Shown here: piece after piece, positions 1 to 8,868 of the stretch
Layout: each line of letters starts with the position of its first letter
How positions within the stretch are numbered: position 1 is the first letter of the stretch
Assembly (NCBI GenBank): GCA_031398975.1
Contig: JANNOI010000040.1
Span: 1-13,489, forward strand
DNA: 13,489 bases
From: JAKFWI01 sp031398975
GTDB lineage: Bacteria; Pseudomonadota; Alphaproteobacteria; Caulobacterales; Aquidulcibacteraceae
Direction of reading: 5' to 3'
The notes under the pieces: model-generated
What the model was told of the DNA's origin: nothing
Seen by the model: only the letters and a program-made list of their open reading frames with translations
Database searches by the model: none
Translations under genes and position numbers: made by a program

Positions 1-62
1 CGACCGATGATCAGCGGCGCGATCCGCTCCCAAGCCGCGTCATCCAGAACCCGTCGATCCAT
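1..62 (-). CDS. IS5-like transposase, N-terminal fragment (runs off window)
   Basis: The first 20 codons, read leftwards from position 62, give a peptide beginning MDRRVLDDAAWERIAPL. This resembles the opening of IS5-family (IS427-type) DDE transposases, where a short polar start is followed by a W-x-x-I-x-P-L motif. The rest of the gene, including all catalytic residues, lies outside the window, so activity cannot be judged. A GGAGG at 77-81 could serve a TTG at 69-71, a GTG at 63-65 or the ATG at 60-62; the exact start is uncertain. The family call rests on about 20 residues remembered from such proteins and is therefore moderate. The gene points away from lpxC and ends the local housekeeping block. 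Confidence 0.6.
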   Translation of the reverse strand, partial: MDRRVLDDAAWERIAPLIIG

Positions 63-140
63 CACACCCAAGACCGCCTCCAAAAGCAGTCTTGAATCAC
101 AGCCCAGCTCAGGTGGGAATCCCTAGAGTCCACACGACCT
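1..140 (-). mobile_element. Probable end of an IS5-family insertion sequence
   Basis: This stretch holds the transposase start plus about 75 bases of non-coding DNA upstream of it, as expected for the left end of a compact insertion sequence. The boundary is estimated near 138-142, where GTCCACACGACC gives way to CTAAGG; a CTAA/CTAG-type site would suit the target preference of some IS5 relatives. The other end is not in the window, so neither the terminal inverted repeat nor the target duplication can be confirmed. Confidence 0.45.
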
Positions 141-155
141 AAGGCTTCGCTCGCC

Positions 156-206
156 TAGACCGTTTCCCGAAAAGTGTTACGCGGTTCTCGGACGAGAAAC
201 GGTCTA
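156..206. repeat. Palindromic intergenic repeat, type A
   Basis: Eleven-base perfect arms TAGACCGTTTC (156-166) and GAAACGGTCTA (196-206) flank a centre in which CCGA (167-170) can pair with TCGG (188-191). The central segment CCGAAAAGTGTTACGCGG resembles a repeat scattered through many rhizobial and related genomes with a CCGAAAAGTG core. It carries no reading frame of note. Its role is unknown; folding as RNA or DNA is plausible. Confidence 0.75.
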
Positions 207-216
207 CCTTAAAGTG

Positions 217-268
217 TAGAGCGGTTTTTCTCGATTAGATTGATTCAATCCAATCGAGAACCGCTCTA
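217..268. repeat. Palindromic intergenic repeat, type B, containing the lpxC stop codon
   Basis: Outer arms TAGAGCGGTT (217-226) and AACCGCTCTA (259-268) and inner arms CTCGATT (230-236) and AATCGAG (252-258) enclose a central dyad ATTGATTCAAT (239-249). Three extra T on the left arm form a small bulge. Similar AGAGCGGTT...AACCGCTCT palindromes are frequent intergenic elements in alphaproteobacteria. The last three bases of the right arm, read on the minus strand, are the TAG stop of lpxC. In the lpxC transcript the long hairpin would start at the stop codon and could protect or terminate the 3' end, although no clear T-run follows it. Confidence 0.8.
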
Positions 269-1177
269 GCCCGCGGCGCGGCGCACGTCTGTCCGGGGTT
301 CGGCCTCGGTGGCGATCTCCCACGCCCAGGCCTCGGGCCGGGCCAGCATTTCGCACACCAGCGCCGCATTGAGCGCGTGCCCGGGCTGATCGGCCACGTA
401 GCGCCCCGCGATCGGGGCCCCGATCAGGGCGAGATCGCCGATAGCGTCGAGGATTTTATGGCGCACGAACTCGTCGGCGTGGCGCAAGCCTTCGGGGTTC
501 ACGACGCGGCCCTGGTCCACCACCACCGCATTCTGGAGCGAAGCCCCGCGCCCGCGGCCGGCCGCGCGCATGCGCTCCACGTCCGCCAGGAAGCCGAAGG
601 TCCGCGCGTCGGCGATTTCGGCGATGAAGGTTTCGCGCGTCAGGGAGAAGATCTTGCGCTGTTCCCCGATCGCTTTGTCCTTGAAGCGGATCGTGACGTC
701 GAGCTCGAGATCGGCGGCGCCTGGGGCGGGCTCAAGCGCGGCGCGCTTGTCCCCCACCGAAACCGCCACCCGCTCCCGCATGCGGATCCGCCGGCGCGGC
801 GCGGACTGCGCCTTGAGCCCCGCCCGCAGCAGCACGTCCACGAACGGCGCGGAGGAGCCGTCGAGGATCGGGACTTCCGGCCCGTCCACCTCGACGTGCA
901 GATTATCCACCCCGAGACCGGCGCACGCGGCGAGCAGATGCTCCACCGTCGCGATCTCAGCGCCCGCAGCGTTGCGCAGGGTGGTGCCGAGCTGGGTGGA
1001 GGCGATCGCATGGCCAAGCGCGGGGATGCGCGCGCTCGCGCCCTCGAAATCGGCGCGCACGAATACGACGCCGCTATTGACCGGGGCCGGCGCGAGGCGC
1101 AGCCGCGCCGGACGCCCGCTGTGAACGCCTACGCCCTCGCAGAGCGCGGCCGCATTCAGGGTGTGTTGCAGACGCAA
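266..1177 (-). CDS. lpxC: UDP-3-O-acyl-N-acetylglucosamine deacetylase LpxC
   Basis: LpxC is the zinc enzyme of the committed step of lipid A synthesis; it removes the acetyl group from UDP-3-O-acyl-GlcNAc in the cytoplasm. The 303-residue length matches the family (about 305). Visible motifs are GVGVHSG (residues 15-21), TVEHLLAA with catalytic E79 and zinc ligand H80, the central DGSSAPFV, ARTFGF (191-196), HKILDAIGD with H240 and D244 as zinc ligands, and H267 in the final conserved block. The only sensible start is a TTG: an in-frame stop lies five codons upstream (1190-1192) and no ATG or GTG intervenes. The stop lies inside a palindromic repeat. In many alphaproteobacteria lpxC follows ftsZ; here it is transcribed away from folE, so that link is absent. 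Identity is secure. Confidence 0.97.
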   Translation of the reverse strand: MRLQHTLNAAALCEGVGVHSGRPARLRLAPAPVNSGVVFVRADFEGASARIPALGHAIASTQLGTTLRNAAGAEIATVEHLLAACAGLGVDNLHVEVDGPEVPILDGSSAPFVDVLLRAGLKAQSAPRRRIRMRERVAVSVGDKRAALEPAPGAADLELDVTIRFKDKAIGEQRKIFSLTRETFIAEIADARTFGFLADVERMRAAGRGRGASLQNAVVVDQGRVVNPEGLRHADEFVRHKILDAIGDLALIGAPIAGRYVADQPGHALNAALVCEMLARPEAWAWEIATEAEPRTDVRRAAG

Positions 1178-1190
1178 GCGCTTAGCCTTT
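1175..1190 (-). promoter_or_regulatory. Ribosome binding site and TTG start of lpxC
   Basis: On the minus strand AAAGG (plus-strand 1186-1190) sits 8 bases ahead of TTG (1175-1177). The stop codon TGA at 1190-1192 overlaps the binding site, which forces the start to be this TTG. Confidence 0.75.
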
Positions 1191-1353
1191 CAACGCGATC
1201 CCCCCGGATCGGCGCATTCCGGGTAGGGCGATTGCTGCGCTGCGGCAAAGCACGTTGTGTTGCGCTTTGTGACAGGGGGCATAACCGAGGGGCGCGATCG
1301 CGACAAAAGGCGTTAGGTGGATAACCGCGCCGCGCGCGCTATCTCTGACGCGT

Positions 1354-1947
1354 ATGCCTGACCCCCTCCCCGCCCGAAGCGCCCCCCCCACCCAGGAAGA
1401 CGCCGAAGCCGCCGTCCGTGTCCTGATCGAATGGGCCGGCGACAACCCCGACCGCGAAGGCCTGATCGAGACCCCCAAACGGGTGGCTCGCTCCTATCGG
1501 GAAATTTTCGCCGGCTACGAGATCGAGCCGCGCGCCTATCTCGAAAAGACGTTTGAGGAGGTCGCGGGCTATGACGAATTGGTGGTACTGAAGGATATCG
1601 GGTTCAACAGCTTCTGCGAGCATCACATGTTGCCGGTGATCGGGCGCGCGCATGTGGGCTATCTGCCGCGGGACCGGGTGGTGGGCATCTCCAAGCTGGC
1701 GCGGGTGGTGCGGGGCTTCGCAAGCCGCCTGCAGATCCAGGAAAAGATGACGGCCGAGATCGGCCGCGCCATCCAGGACGTGCTCCATCCCCACGGCGTA
1801 GGCGTAGTGGTGGAGGCCGAGCACCATTGCATGGTGCTGCGCGGCGTGCGCACCGCGGGCTCAACGCTCACCACCAGCCACCTGCTGGGCGCGGTCCGCG
1901 ACGATCCGCGCACGCGCCAGGAATTCCTCCAACTCGTGCGCCGCTGA
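1354..1947 (+). CDS. folE: GTP cyclohydrolase I (type IA)
   Basis: FolE converts GTP to 7,8-dihydroneopterin triphosphate, the first step of tetrahydrofolate synthesis, in the cytoplasm as a zinc-dependent decamer. At 197 residues it is close to the usual bacterial length. Seen motifs are NPDREGLIETPKRVA (31-45), FNSFCEHH with zinc-binding C88 and H91, GISKLARVV (111-119), RLQIQEKMT (125-133), and EHHCM with zinc ligand C159. The core is complete and the residues needed for type IA are present, so it is not a zinc-independent FolE2. There is no Shine-Dalgarno before the ATG, while GCTATCTC (1338-1345) resembles a -10 site of the Caulobacter type; a very short or absent leader is possible. It is divergent from lpxC and converges on the next gene with 18 bases between stops. 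Confidence 0.97.
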   Translation: MPDPLPARSAPPTQEDAEAAVRVLIEWAGDNPDREGLIETPKRVARSYREIFAGYEIEPRAYLEKTFEEVAGYDELVVLKDIGFNSFCEHHMLPVIGRAHVGYLPRDRVVGISKLARVVRGFASRLQIQEKMTAEIGRAIQDVLHPHGVGVVVEAEHHCMVLRGVRTAGSTLTTSHLLGAVRDDPRTRQEFLQLVRR

Positions 1948-1965
1948 GGGCGCGGGTCGCCGGCT

Positions 1966-2724
1966 TCAGCCTTCGTCGAGACGCTCGGGCGTGGCGTCGA
2001 GGCTGCGAACCAGGGCTTCAAGCGCAGTGAGCGCGGCCTCGAGGGCTGCGGCGTCGCTGCTGCGGGCCACAAGATTGACCCCCGCGCCCTCCGCCCCGAA
2101 CCAGGGATAAGAACCGAACGAGACGCCCGGCGAGGCCGCCTCCAGGGCCTTAAGCGGGGCCGCTAGATCGCCCTCCTTCAGGCCGCGCCCGCGCACCGTG
2201 CCCGCCCGCACCACCTCGCCCCCTGACAAGCGGTGGGCCACGTCCTCCAGCATAGCGCGCATGATCGAGGGCACGCCCGCCAGCACGAACACATTGCCCA
2301 ATTGGAAGCCGGGGGCTTTCGAGACGGGATTGGCGATCAGGCGCGCGCCGTCCGGGATGCGCGCCATGCGCAGGCGCGCTTCATTGAGCGGGGCGCCGGC
2401 ATAATGGGTTTCGAGGATGGCGCGGGCGTCCTCGCGCACATCGATGGCCACGCCGAAGGCGGCCGCGGCCGCGTCTGCGGTTTTGTCGTCATGGGTGGGG
2501 CCAATGCCGCCGGTGGTGAACACGTAATCATGGGCGGCCCGCAGCGCGTTCAGCGCCGCAACGATCGCGTCCTCGCGGTCCGACACGACCCGCGCCTCGG
2601 CGATCTGGACGCCCAGCGGGCCCAGAAATCTGGCGATCGTCTGGAGGTTTGTGTCTTGCGTGCGCCCGGAGAGCAATTCGTCCCCGATCAGCAGCACGGC
2701 GGCGGTGACGCGGCGGGCTTCCAT
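1966..2724 (-). CDS. CinA N-terminal-like / MoaB-MogA domain protein
   Basis: This 252-residue protein is a single molybdopterin-binding-fold domain of the COG1058 kind found at the front of CinA. Motifs are IGDELLSG (13-20), followed by QDTN, then FTTGGIGPTHDDKT (69-82), NPVSKAPGF (132-140) and LAGVPSIM (148-155). It lacks the C-terminal nicotinamide-mononucleotide deamidase domain of full CinA, so that activity is not expected from it. Some COG1058 domains hydrolyse ADP-ribose or related pyrophosphates; for this protein the substrate is unknown. The ATG at 2722-2724 is preferred over a TTG 12 codons upstream because family members start a few residues before the V-x-x-x-I-G-D strand. It converges on folE and is divergent from carA. 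Confidence 0.85.
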   Translation of the reverse strand: MEARRVTAAVLLIGDELLSGRTQDTNLQTIARFLGPLGVQIAEARVVSDREDAIVAALNALRAAHDYVFTTGGIGPTHDDKTADAAAAAFGVAIDVREDARAILETHYAGAPLNEARLRMARIPDGARLIANPVSKAPGFQLGNVFVLAGVPSIMRAMLEDVAHRLSGGEVVRAGTVRGRGLKEGDLAAPLKALEAASPGVSFGSYPWFGAEGAGVNLVARSSDAAALEAALTALEALVRSLDATPERLDEG

Positions 2725-2771
2725 GGCGCGCTCTATACCTGCGGGGCCCGCGCGGTCCAATACCGGCCGTT

Positions 2772-2800
2772 TTGACGCGGCCCCGAAAGGTCTCTACATC
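2772..2800 (+). promoter_or_regulatory. Promoter of carA (Caulobacter housekeeping type)
   Basis: TTGACGC (2772-2778), a 14-base spacer and TCTACATC (2793-2800) match the pattern TTGACGS, N10-14, GCTANAWC at every defined position but one. Transcription would start near 2807, leaving about 24 bases before the carA ATG, which fits its ribosome binding site. The match to the pattern is seen; use by the RpoD encoded at 6858-8837 is inferred. Confidence 0.65.
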
Positions 2801-2830
2801 ACCGCGCCGCGCTTCACACGAAGGGATCCC

Positions 2831-4009
2831 ATGCCCGCCCTCCCCCTCCCGCCCGATACGACCGGCGTGCTCGTCCTGGCGGACGGCGCGGTGTTCTACG
2901 GCCGCGGCTGCGGCGCGCCCGGTTCAGCGGTCGGCGAGGTGTGTTTCAACACCGCGATGACGGGCTATCAGGAGGTGCTGACCGACCCCTCCTATGCGGG
3001 CCAGATCGTGGCCTTCACCTTTCCCCATATCGGCAATGTCGGCGCCAATGCCGAGGACGGGGAGGCAAGCTCCCCCGCCGCCAGCGCGGGCGTGCGCGGG
3101 GCGGTGTTCCGCGCGGCGCCGACGCGCGCGTCGAACTGGCGCAGCACGCTTGATCTAGATCCCTGGCTGGCGCGGCGCGGGGTGGTGGGGCTCGCAGGCG
3201 TCGATACGCGCGCGCTGACGCGGCGGCTGCGCGAGCGGGGCTTCGCCAACGCCGTGATCGCCCACCACCCGGACGGGGCGTTTGACCTTGAGGCGCTGAC
3301 CGCCCAGGCGCGCGCCTGGCCGGGCCTGCAGGGCCTCGACCTCGCCCGCGAGGTCACCACCGCGCAATCCTACGAGGCCAGCGAGCGCGGCTGGGCGTGG
3401 GGGCGCGGGATCACGCCGATCGAGGCGCCGCGCTTTGAGGTGGTGGTGTTCGATTACGGGGTGAAGCGCACCATCCTGCGCGCGCTGGGTGACGTGGGCG
3501 CGCGCGCCCACGTCCTGCCCGCCGCCGCCACCGCAGAAGAAGCGCTCGCCCGCAAGCCGGACGGGATCGTTTTGTCCAACGGGCCGGGAGATCCCGCCGC
3601 CACCGGCGACTACGCCGTGCCGGAGATCAAGGCGCTGGTGGAGAGCGGGGTGCCGCTGTTCGGCATTTGCCTTGGCCACCAATTGCTGGGCCAGGCGCTG
3701 GGCGCGCGCACGGTGAAGATGGCCCAAGGCCATCATGGCGCCAACCATCCGGTGAAGGACCTCGCCACCGGCAAGGTGGAGATCGTCTCGATGAATCATG
3801 GCTTCGCCGTGGACCGCGAGAGCCTGCCCGAAGGCGTGCGCGAAACCCATGTCTCACTGTTCGACGGCTCCAATTGCGGCCTGGCGCTGAACGACCGGCC
3901 GGTCTTTTCCGTGCAATACCATCCCGAAGCGAGTCCAGGCCCGCAGGACAGCCATTACCTCTTCGATCGCTTCGCGGCCGAGATGGCCAAGCGGCGGCCG
4001 GCCGCCTGA
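2831..4009 (+). CDS. carA: Carbamoyl-phosphate synthase small (glutaminase) subunit
   Basis: CarA hydrolyses glutamine and channels ammonia to CarB to make carbamoyl phosphate for arginine and pyrimidine synthesis. The protein has 392 residues, close to the E. coli length. The N-terminal CPSase domain has the typical opening (LADGAVFYGRGCGAPG) and NTAMTGYQEVLTDPSYAGQ (40-58). The class I glutamine amidotransferase domain shows FDYGVKRTILR (207-217), LSNGPGDP (248-255), the nucleophile elbow FGICLGHQ with C280, and the catalytic pair H364 and E366 in YHPEASPGP. The reading frame is open further upstream, but the ATG at 2831 has GAAGGG seven bases before it and begins where the family does. No carB is adjacent, which is common in this class. 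It converges on the SIMPL gene with four bases between stops. Confidence 0.97.
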   Translation: MPALPLPPDTTGVLVLADGAVFYGRGCGAPGSAVGEVCFNTAMTGYQEVLTDPSYAGQIVAFTFPHIGNVGANAEDGEASSPAASAGVRGAVFRAAPTRASNWRSTLDLDPWLARRGVVGLAGVDTRALTRRLRERGFANAVIAHHPDGAFDLEALTAQARAWPGLQGLDLAREVTTAQSYEASERGWAWGRGITPIEAPRFEVVVFDYGVKRTILRALGDVGARAHVLPAAATAEEALARKPDGIVLSNGPGDPAATGDYAVPEIKALVESGVPLFGICLGHQLLGQALGARTVKMAQGHHGANHPVKDLATGKVEIVSMNHGFAVDRESLPEGVRETHVSLFDGSNCGLALNDRPVFSVQYHPEASPGPQDSHYLFDRFAAEMAKRRPAA

Positions 4010-4013
4010 AGCC

Positions 4014-4727
4014 TCACTGAAGCTCGAACGTCACAATCACATCGGCGGTGAGGGTGACCTCGCCGGGGGCGACGGGCGTGTCCGCCTTCATCTCCGCGCG
4101 CGCGGCGGTCACGATTATCGGCTCATAGCCCTGCGAGCGCGTATGCTCGGCGATCGCAACGATGCGGGCCACGCGCAGGCCGGCGGCGGCGGCGTAGAGA
4201 TCGGCGCGGGCGCGCGCCTTGCGGATCGCCTCGGTGCGCGCGCGGTCGAGGACCGGATCGGGCTTTTCGACGCGGAACGTCACGCCACGGAGCTGGTTGG
4301 CGCCCTCCGCCACCACCGCATCGATGGCCTTGCCGAGACCCTTCAGGTTCCGCACCGTCACGCTCACCGTGTTCTGCGCCTGGTAGCCGGTCAGCGTCGG
4401 CGGCTGGTTTTCGGCGTAGCGGTATTGGGCGTTCAGCGTGAGGTTCGAGGTCTGGATGTCGCGCTCGGCCAGACCCTGGCGCTTCAGCGCGGCCATCACC
4501 CGCGCCAAGCGCGCGGCGTTTTCCGCCATGGCGGCCTCGGCGGTGGCGGCTTCGGTGACGACGCCGGCATTGACCTCGGCGATGTCCGGCGCGGCGGCGA
4601 CATCGGCGGTGACGGCGAGCGTCAGCCGCGCGCCTTCCATGTGCGTGGCGGCCTCGGCGGCCTGAGCGCCCGCGGGCGTGGCAAGGGCGAGCGCCGCAAA
4701 GAGCGCCGCGGCGGCTGGGATGCGCAT
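4014..4727 (-). CDS. Exported SIMPL (DUF541) domain protein
   Basis: A 237-residue protein with a signal peptide: a short MRIPAAAA start, an Ala/Leu-rich core and a likely cleavage after AGAQA (about residue 23). The mature part has the SIMPL pattern: a tolerance of alternating beta strands, VNAGVVTEAATAEAAMAENA, then ERDIQTSNLTLNAQY, a TGYQAQNTVSVTVRN segment, and an RARTEAIRKARARADLYA helix. Family members (such as E. coli YggE and Brucella BP26) are periplasmic and of uncertain function, with links to oxidative stress and to outer-surface antigens. A strong AGGAGG lies seven bases before the ATG. The gene is divergent from dnaG. No pathway can be assigned from its neighbours. Confidence 0.88.
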   Translation of the reverse strand: MRIPAAAALFAALALATPAGAQAAEAATHMEGARLTLAVTADVAAAPDIAEVNAGVVTEAATAEAAMAENAARLARVMAALKRQGLAERDIQTSNLTLNAQYRYAENQPPTLTGYQAQNTVSVTVRNLKGLGKAIDAVVAEGANQLRGVTFRVEKPDPVLDRARTEAIRKARARADLYAAAAGLRVARIVAIAEHTRSQGYEPIIVTAARAEMKADTPVAPGEVTLTADVIVTFELQ

Positions 4728-4836
4728 GGGTTTCCTCCTGTTTTTCCCTGGCTACCACGCGCGCCCCGCGCTGGCGACGCCCAGGCTTGGAAAGGCCGTT
4801 TCGGCGCCACACGCGAACGGGTGTACATAAGGGTGT

Positions 4837-6771
4837 ATGCGCTTTTCCGACTCGTTCCTGCGCTCCCTGAAGGATCGCGCCTCGATCGCGGACTATGCCG
4901 GCCGCCTGGTGCAGTGGGACCGGCGCCGCTCCCAGCCGGCCAAGGGAGATTACTGGGCCCCCTGCCCCTTCCATTCGGAGAAATCCGCAAGCTTCCACGT
5001 CCGCGACCCCCAGGGCGCGTTCAAATGCTTCGGCTGTGGGGAGGCCGGGGGCGTGCTTGACCTTGCCATGAAGCTTGAAGGCCTTTCCTTCCCGGAGGCG
5101 GTGGAGCGGGTGGCGGCGTTCGCGGGGCTCGCCCTGCCCGAGCCGGAGCGCGGCTTCGACGAGGCGGGCGAGCGGCGGCGCGCGCGGCTGCTGGCGGCGG
5201 CGGCGGCGGCGCAAACCTTCTTCCGCGCCGCGATCGAGGCGCCGCAGGGGCGCGCAGCGAAAGCCTATGCCGAAAAGCGCGGGCTGGACGCCGCCACGCG
5301 CGCGGCGTTCGGGATCGGCTACGCCCCCGACGGCTGGACGGCGGGCCTGGAGGCGCTGACCGCGCAGGGCTTTACGCCGGAGGAGCTGATCGAGGCGGGC
5401 CTCGCCTCCGCGGGCGACCAGCGCCGGCCGATCGACGTGTTCCGCGACCGTTTGACCTTCCCGATCGCCGACGCGCAGGGACGCATCATCGCCTTCGGCG
5501 GACGCGCGCTCAATCCCGCCGCCAAGGCGAAATACCTGAACTCCCCCGAGACGCCGCTCTTCCACAAGGGCGCAACGCTCTATCGCCTCAAGGAGGCGCG
5601 CGCGCTCGCGGCCCGCACGAAGGCGCCGGGGCTGGTGGTGGCGGAGGGTTATCTCGACGTGATCGCGCTGGAGCGGGCGGGGATTGCGGCGGTGGCGCCG
5701 TTGGGCACGGCGCTGACGCCCGAGCAATTGCAGCTGATCTGGCGGGCGGGGGCCGAGCCGATCTGCTGTTTCGACGGGGACGCGGCGGGGCGGCGCGCGG
5801 CCGAGCGCGCGCTCGATCTGGCGCTGCCGCAGGTGGGCCCGCAGCGGACGCTGCGCGTCGCGTTCCTGCCGCAGGGCCAGGACCCGGACGACGTGTTCCG
5901 AAGCGAGGGGCCCGCGGCGCTCGCGGCGCTGCTGGGCGCGGCCAAGCCCGCCGTGGAGGCCCTGTTCGAGCGCGAGCGCGACCGCGAAAGCCTCGACACG
6001 CCCGAGCGCAAGTCCGGTTTCAAAAAGCGCCTCCGGGAGGCCGCCCAGCGCATCGAGGATGGCGAAACCGCAGCCCTCTACCGCGCCGAATTGTTCGCCC
6101 GCGCCGACGCGCTGATCACCGCCGCCCAGGCCCGTCCGGGCCCGGCGCGCGCACCGGCCCCAGGCCGCCGCGGCCCGGGGGAGCGGGGGGAATGGCGGGG
6201 CCGGGCGGGCGCCAACGGCGCTTTCGCGCGCCCCCCCGCGCTCGCCACCGCCGAACTCAAACCCCTTGCCGCCCCTGGCCAGCGCCAGGACGCCAAGGAG
6301 GGCCTGATCCGGGAAGCCATTGATCTGCCCCAGCTTCTGGAGCGGTGGTCGGAGAGCTTCTCGGCCCTGCCGCTTGCGGATCCGGACCTGATCGTGCTGC
6401 GCGACGAAGCGCTCAACCTATTCAGCGCGCAACAAACCATTGACCGAAGCGCCCTGAGCCGCCATCTGACGCACCTTGGCGAAGAGCGTGCGGCAGCGCG
6501 CGTTTTACGCTGGCCGCAACCGCACCCTGGCCGCGACCTGGGGGCGGTCGAGGCCGAATGGATCGACCTGGTGCAACGCGACGTCGCCGAACCCGCCCGC
6601 AAGCAAGAAATGGCGGCGTTGCGGGCTTCGGGCGATCTCGATTCCGATCCGGACGCGTTTGCGCGCGCCTGGAAGGTGGGGAGCGACGCCTTACATGTGG
6701 AACGCGAACGTCGCGCCCGCGAGGACGAGTCCAGCAAAGATGGCGCTTCCGCCGATGGCGATGCGTCCTGA
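4837..6771 (+). CDS. dnaG: DNA primase DnaG
   Basis: DnaG lays down RNA primers at the replication fork and works with the DnaB helicase. The 644-residue protein begins with a CHC2 zinc ribbon: CPFH (C43, H46) and CFGC (C64, C67). The catalytic core follows with DRLTFPI (204-210) and FGGRAL; its TOPRIM fold shows VVAEGYLDVIAL with E270 and CFDGDAAGRRA with D313 and D315, then GQDPDD (347-352). A low-complexity Ala/Pro/Gly/Arg linker (about 430-480) separates the core from the C-terminal helicase-binding region (about 487-620); this rear part is the most divergent. Six GCG codons in a row (5194-5211) encode an alanine run and could slip. A close AAGGG precedes the ATG. rpoD follows after 86 bases, as in many proteobacteria. 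Confidence 0.97.
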   Translation: MRFSDSFLRSLKDRASIADYAGRLVQWDRRRSQPAKGDYWAPCPFHSEKSASFHVRDPQGAFKCFGCGEAGGVLDLAMKLEGLSFPEAVERVAAFAGLALPEPERGFDEAGERRRARLLAAAAAAQTFFRAAIEAPQGRAAKAYAEKRGLDAATRAAFGIGYAPDGWTAGLEALTAQGFTPEELIEAGLASAGDQRRPIDVFRDRLTFPIADAQGRIIAFGGRALNPAAKAKYLNSPETPLFHKGATLYRLKEARALAARTKAPGLVVAEGYLDVIALERAGIAAVAPLGTALTPEQLQLIWRAGAEPICCFDGDAAGRRAAERALDLALPQVGPQRTLRVAFLPQGQDPDDVFRSEGPAALAALLGAAKPAVEALFERERDRESLDTPERKSGFKKRLREAAQRIEDGETAALYRAELFARADALITAAQARPGPARAPAPGRRGPGERGEWRGRAGANGAFARPPALATAELKPLAAPGQRQDAKEGLIREAIDLPQLLERWSESFSALPLADPDLIVLRDEALNLFSAQQTIDRSALSRHLTHLGEERAAARVLRWPQPHPGRDLGAVEAEWIDLVQRDVAEPARKQEMAALRASGDLDSDPDAFARAWKVGSDALHVERERRAREDESSKDGASADGDAS

Positions 6772-6857
6772 CCGCGCACCGGCGCGCCGAAACCCCTCCT
6801 CGCCCGAAAAAAACGAACCCTGACGCCTTGCGATATGAGGCCGGAGACCGACCGCCC

Positions 6858-8833
<1,976 letters not shown>

Positions 8834-8837
<4 letters not shown>

Positions 8838-8860
8838 CGGCGTTCACGGCATGTTCTAGG
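8834..8860 (+). promoter_or_regulatory. Candidate promoter overlapping the rpoD stop codon
   Basis: TTGACGG (8834-8840), which includes the TGA of rpoD, is a perfect -35 of the Caulobacter type. After 12 bases comes GTTCTAGG (8853-8860), a weaker -10. A start about seven bases further would fall at the ATG of the small gene at 8869, giving a leaderless or nearly leaderless message. Only the -35 is convincing. Confidence 0.35.
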
Positions 8861-8868
8861 TTTGCATC

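Noticed and set aside
377..1324. Plus-strand frame of 315 codons opposite lpxC
   Set aside because: Shadow of lpxC caused by high GC at third positions; no motif and no ribosome binding site.
2725..2760. TTG start 12 codons upstream for the CinA-like protein
   Set aside because: Relatives start close to the first beta strand, and the ATG at 2724 fits; no better ribosome site supports the TTG.
2651..2830. Upstream extension of the carA frame
   Set aside because: It overlaps the divergent CinA-like gene and the carA promoter; the family start is at 2831, which has a ribosome binding site.
5194..5211. Six GCG codons in dnaG as a phase-variable repeat
   Set aside because: Slippage by whole triplets would only change an alanine run, and six units is short; kept as a note under dnaG.
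4123..5727. Minus-strand open frame of 534 codons opposite dnaG and across the SIMPL gene
   Set aside because: It overlaps the real SIMPL gene in another frame and antisense dnaG; Arg/Gly/Ala-rich with no family pattern.
6558..6857. Upstream extension of the rpoD frame into dnaG
   Set aside because: Family start is at 6858; the extension overlaps dnaG in another frame and is Arg-rich.
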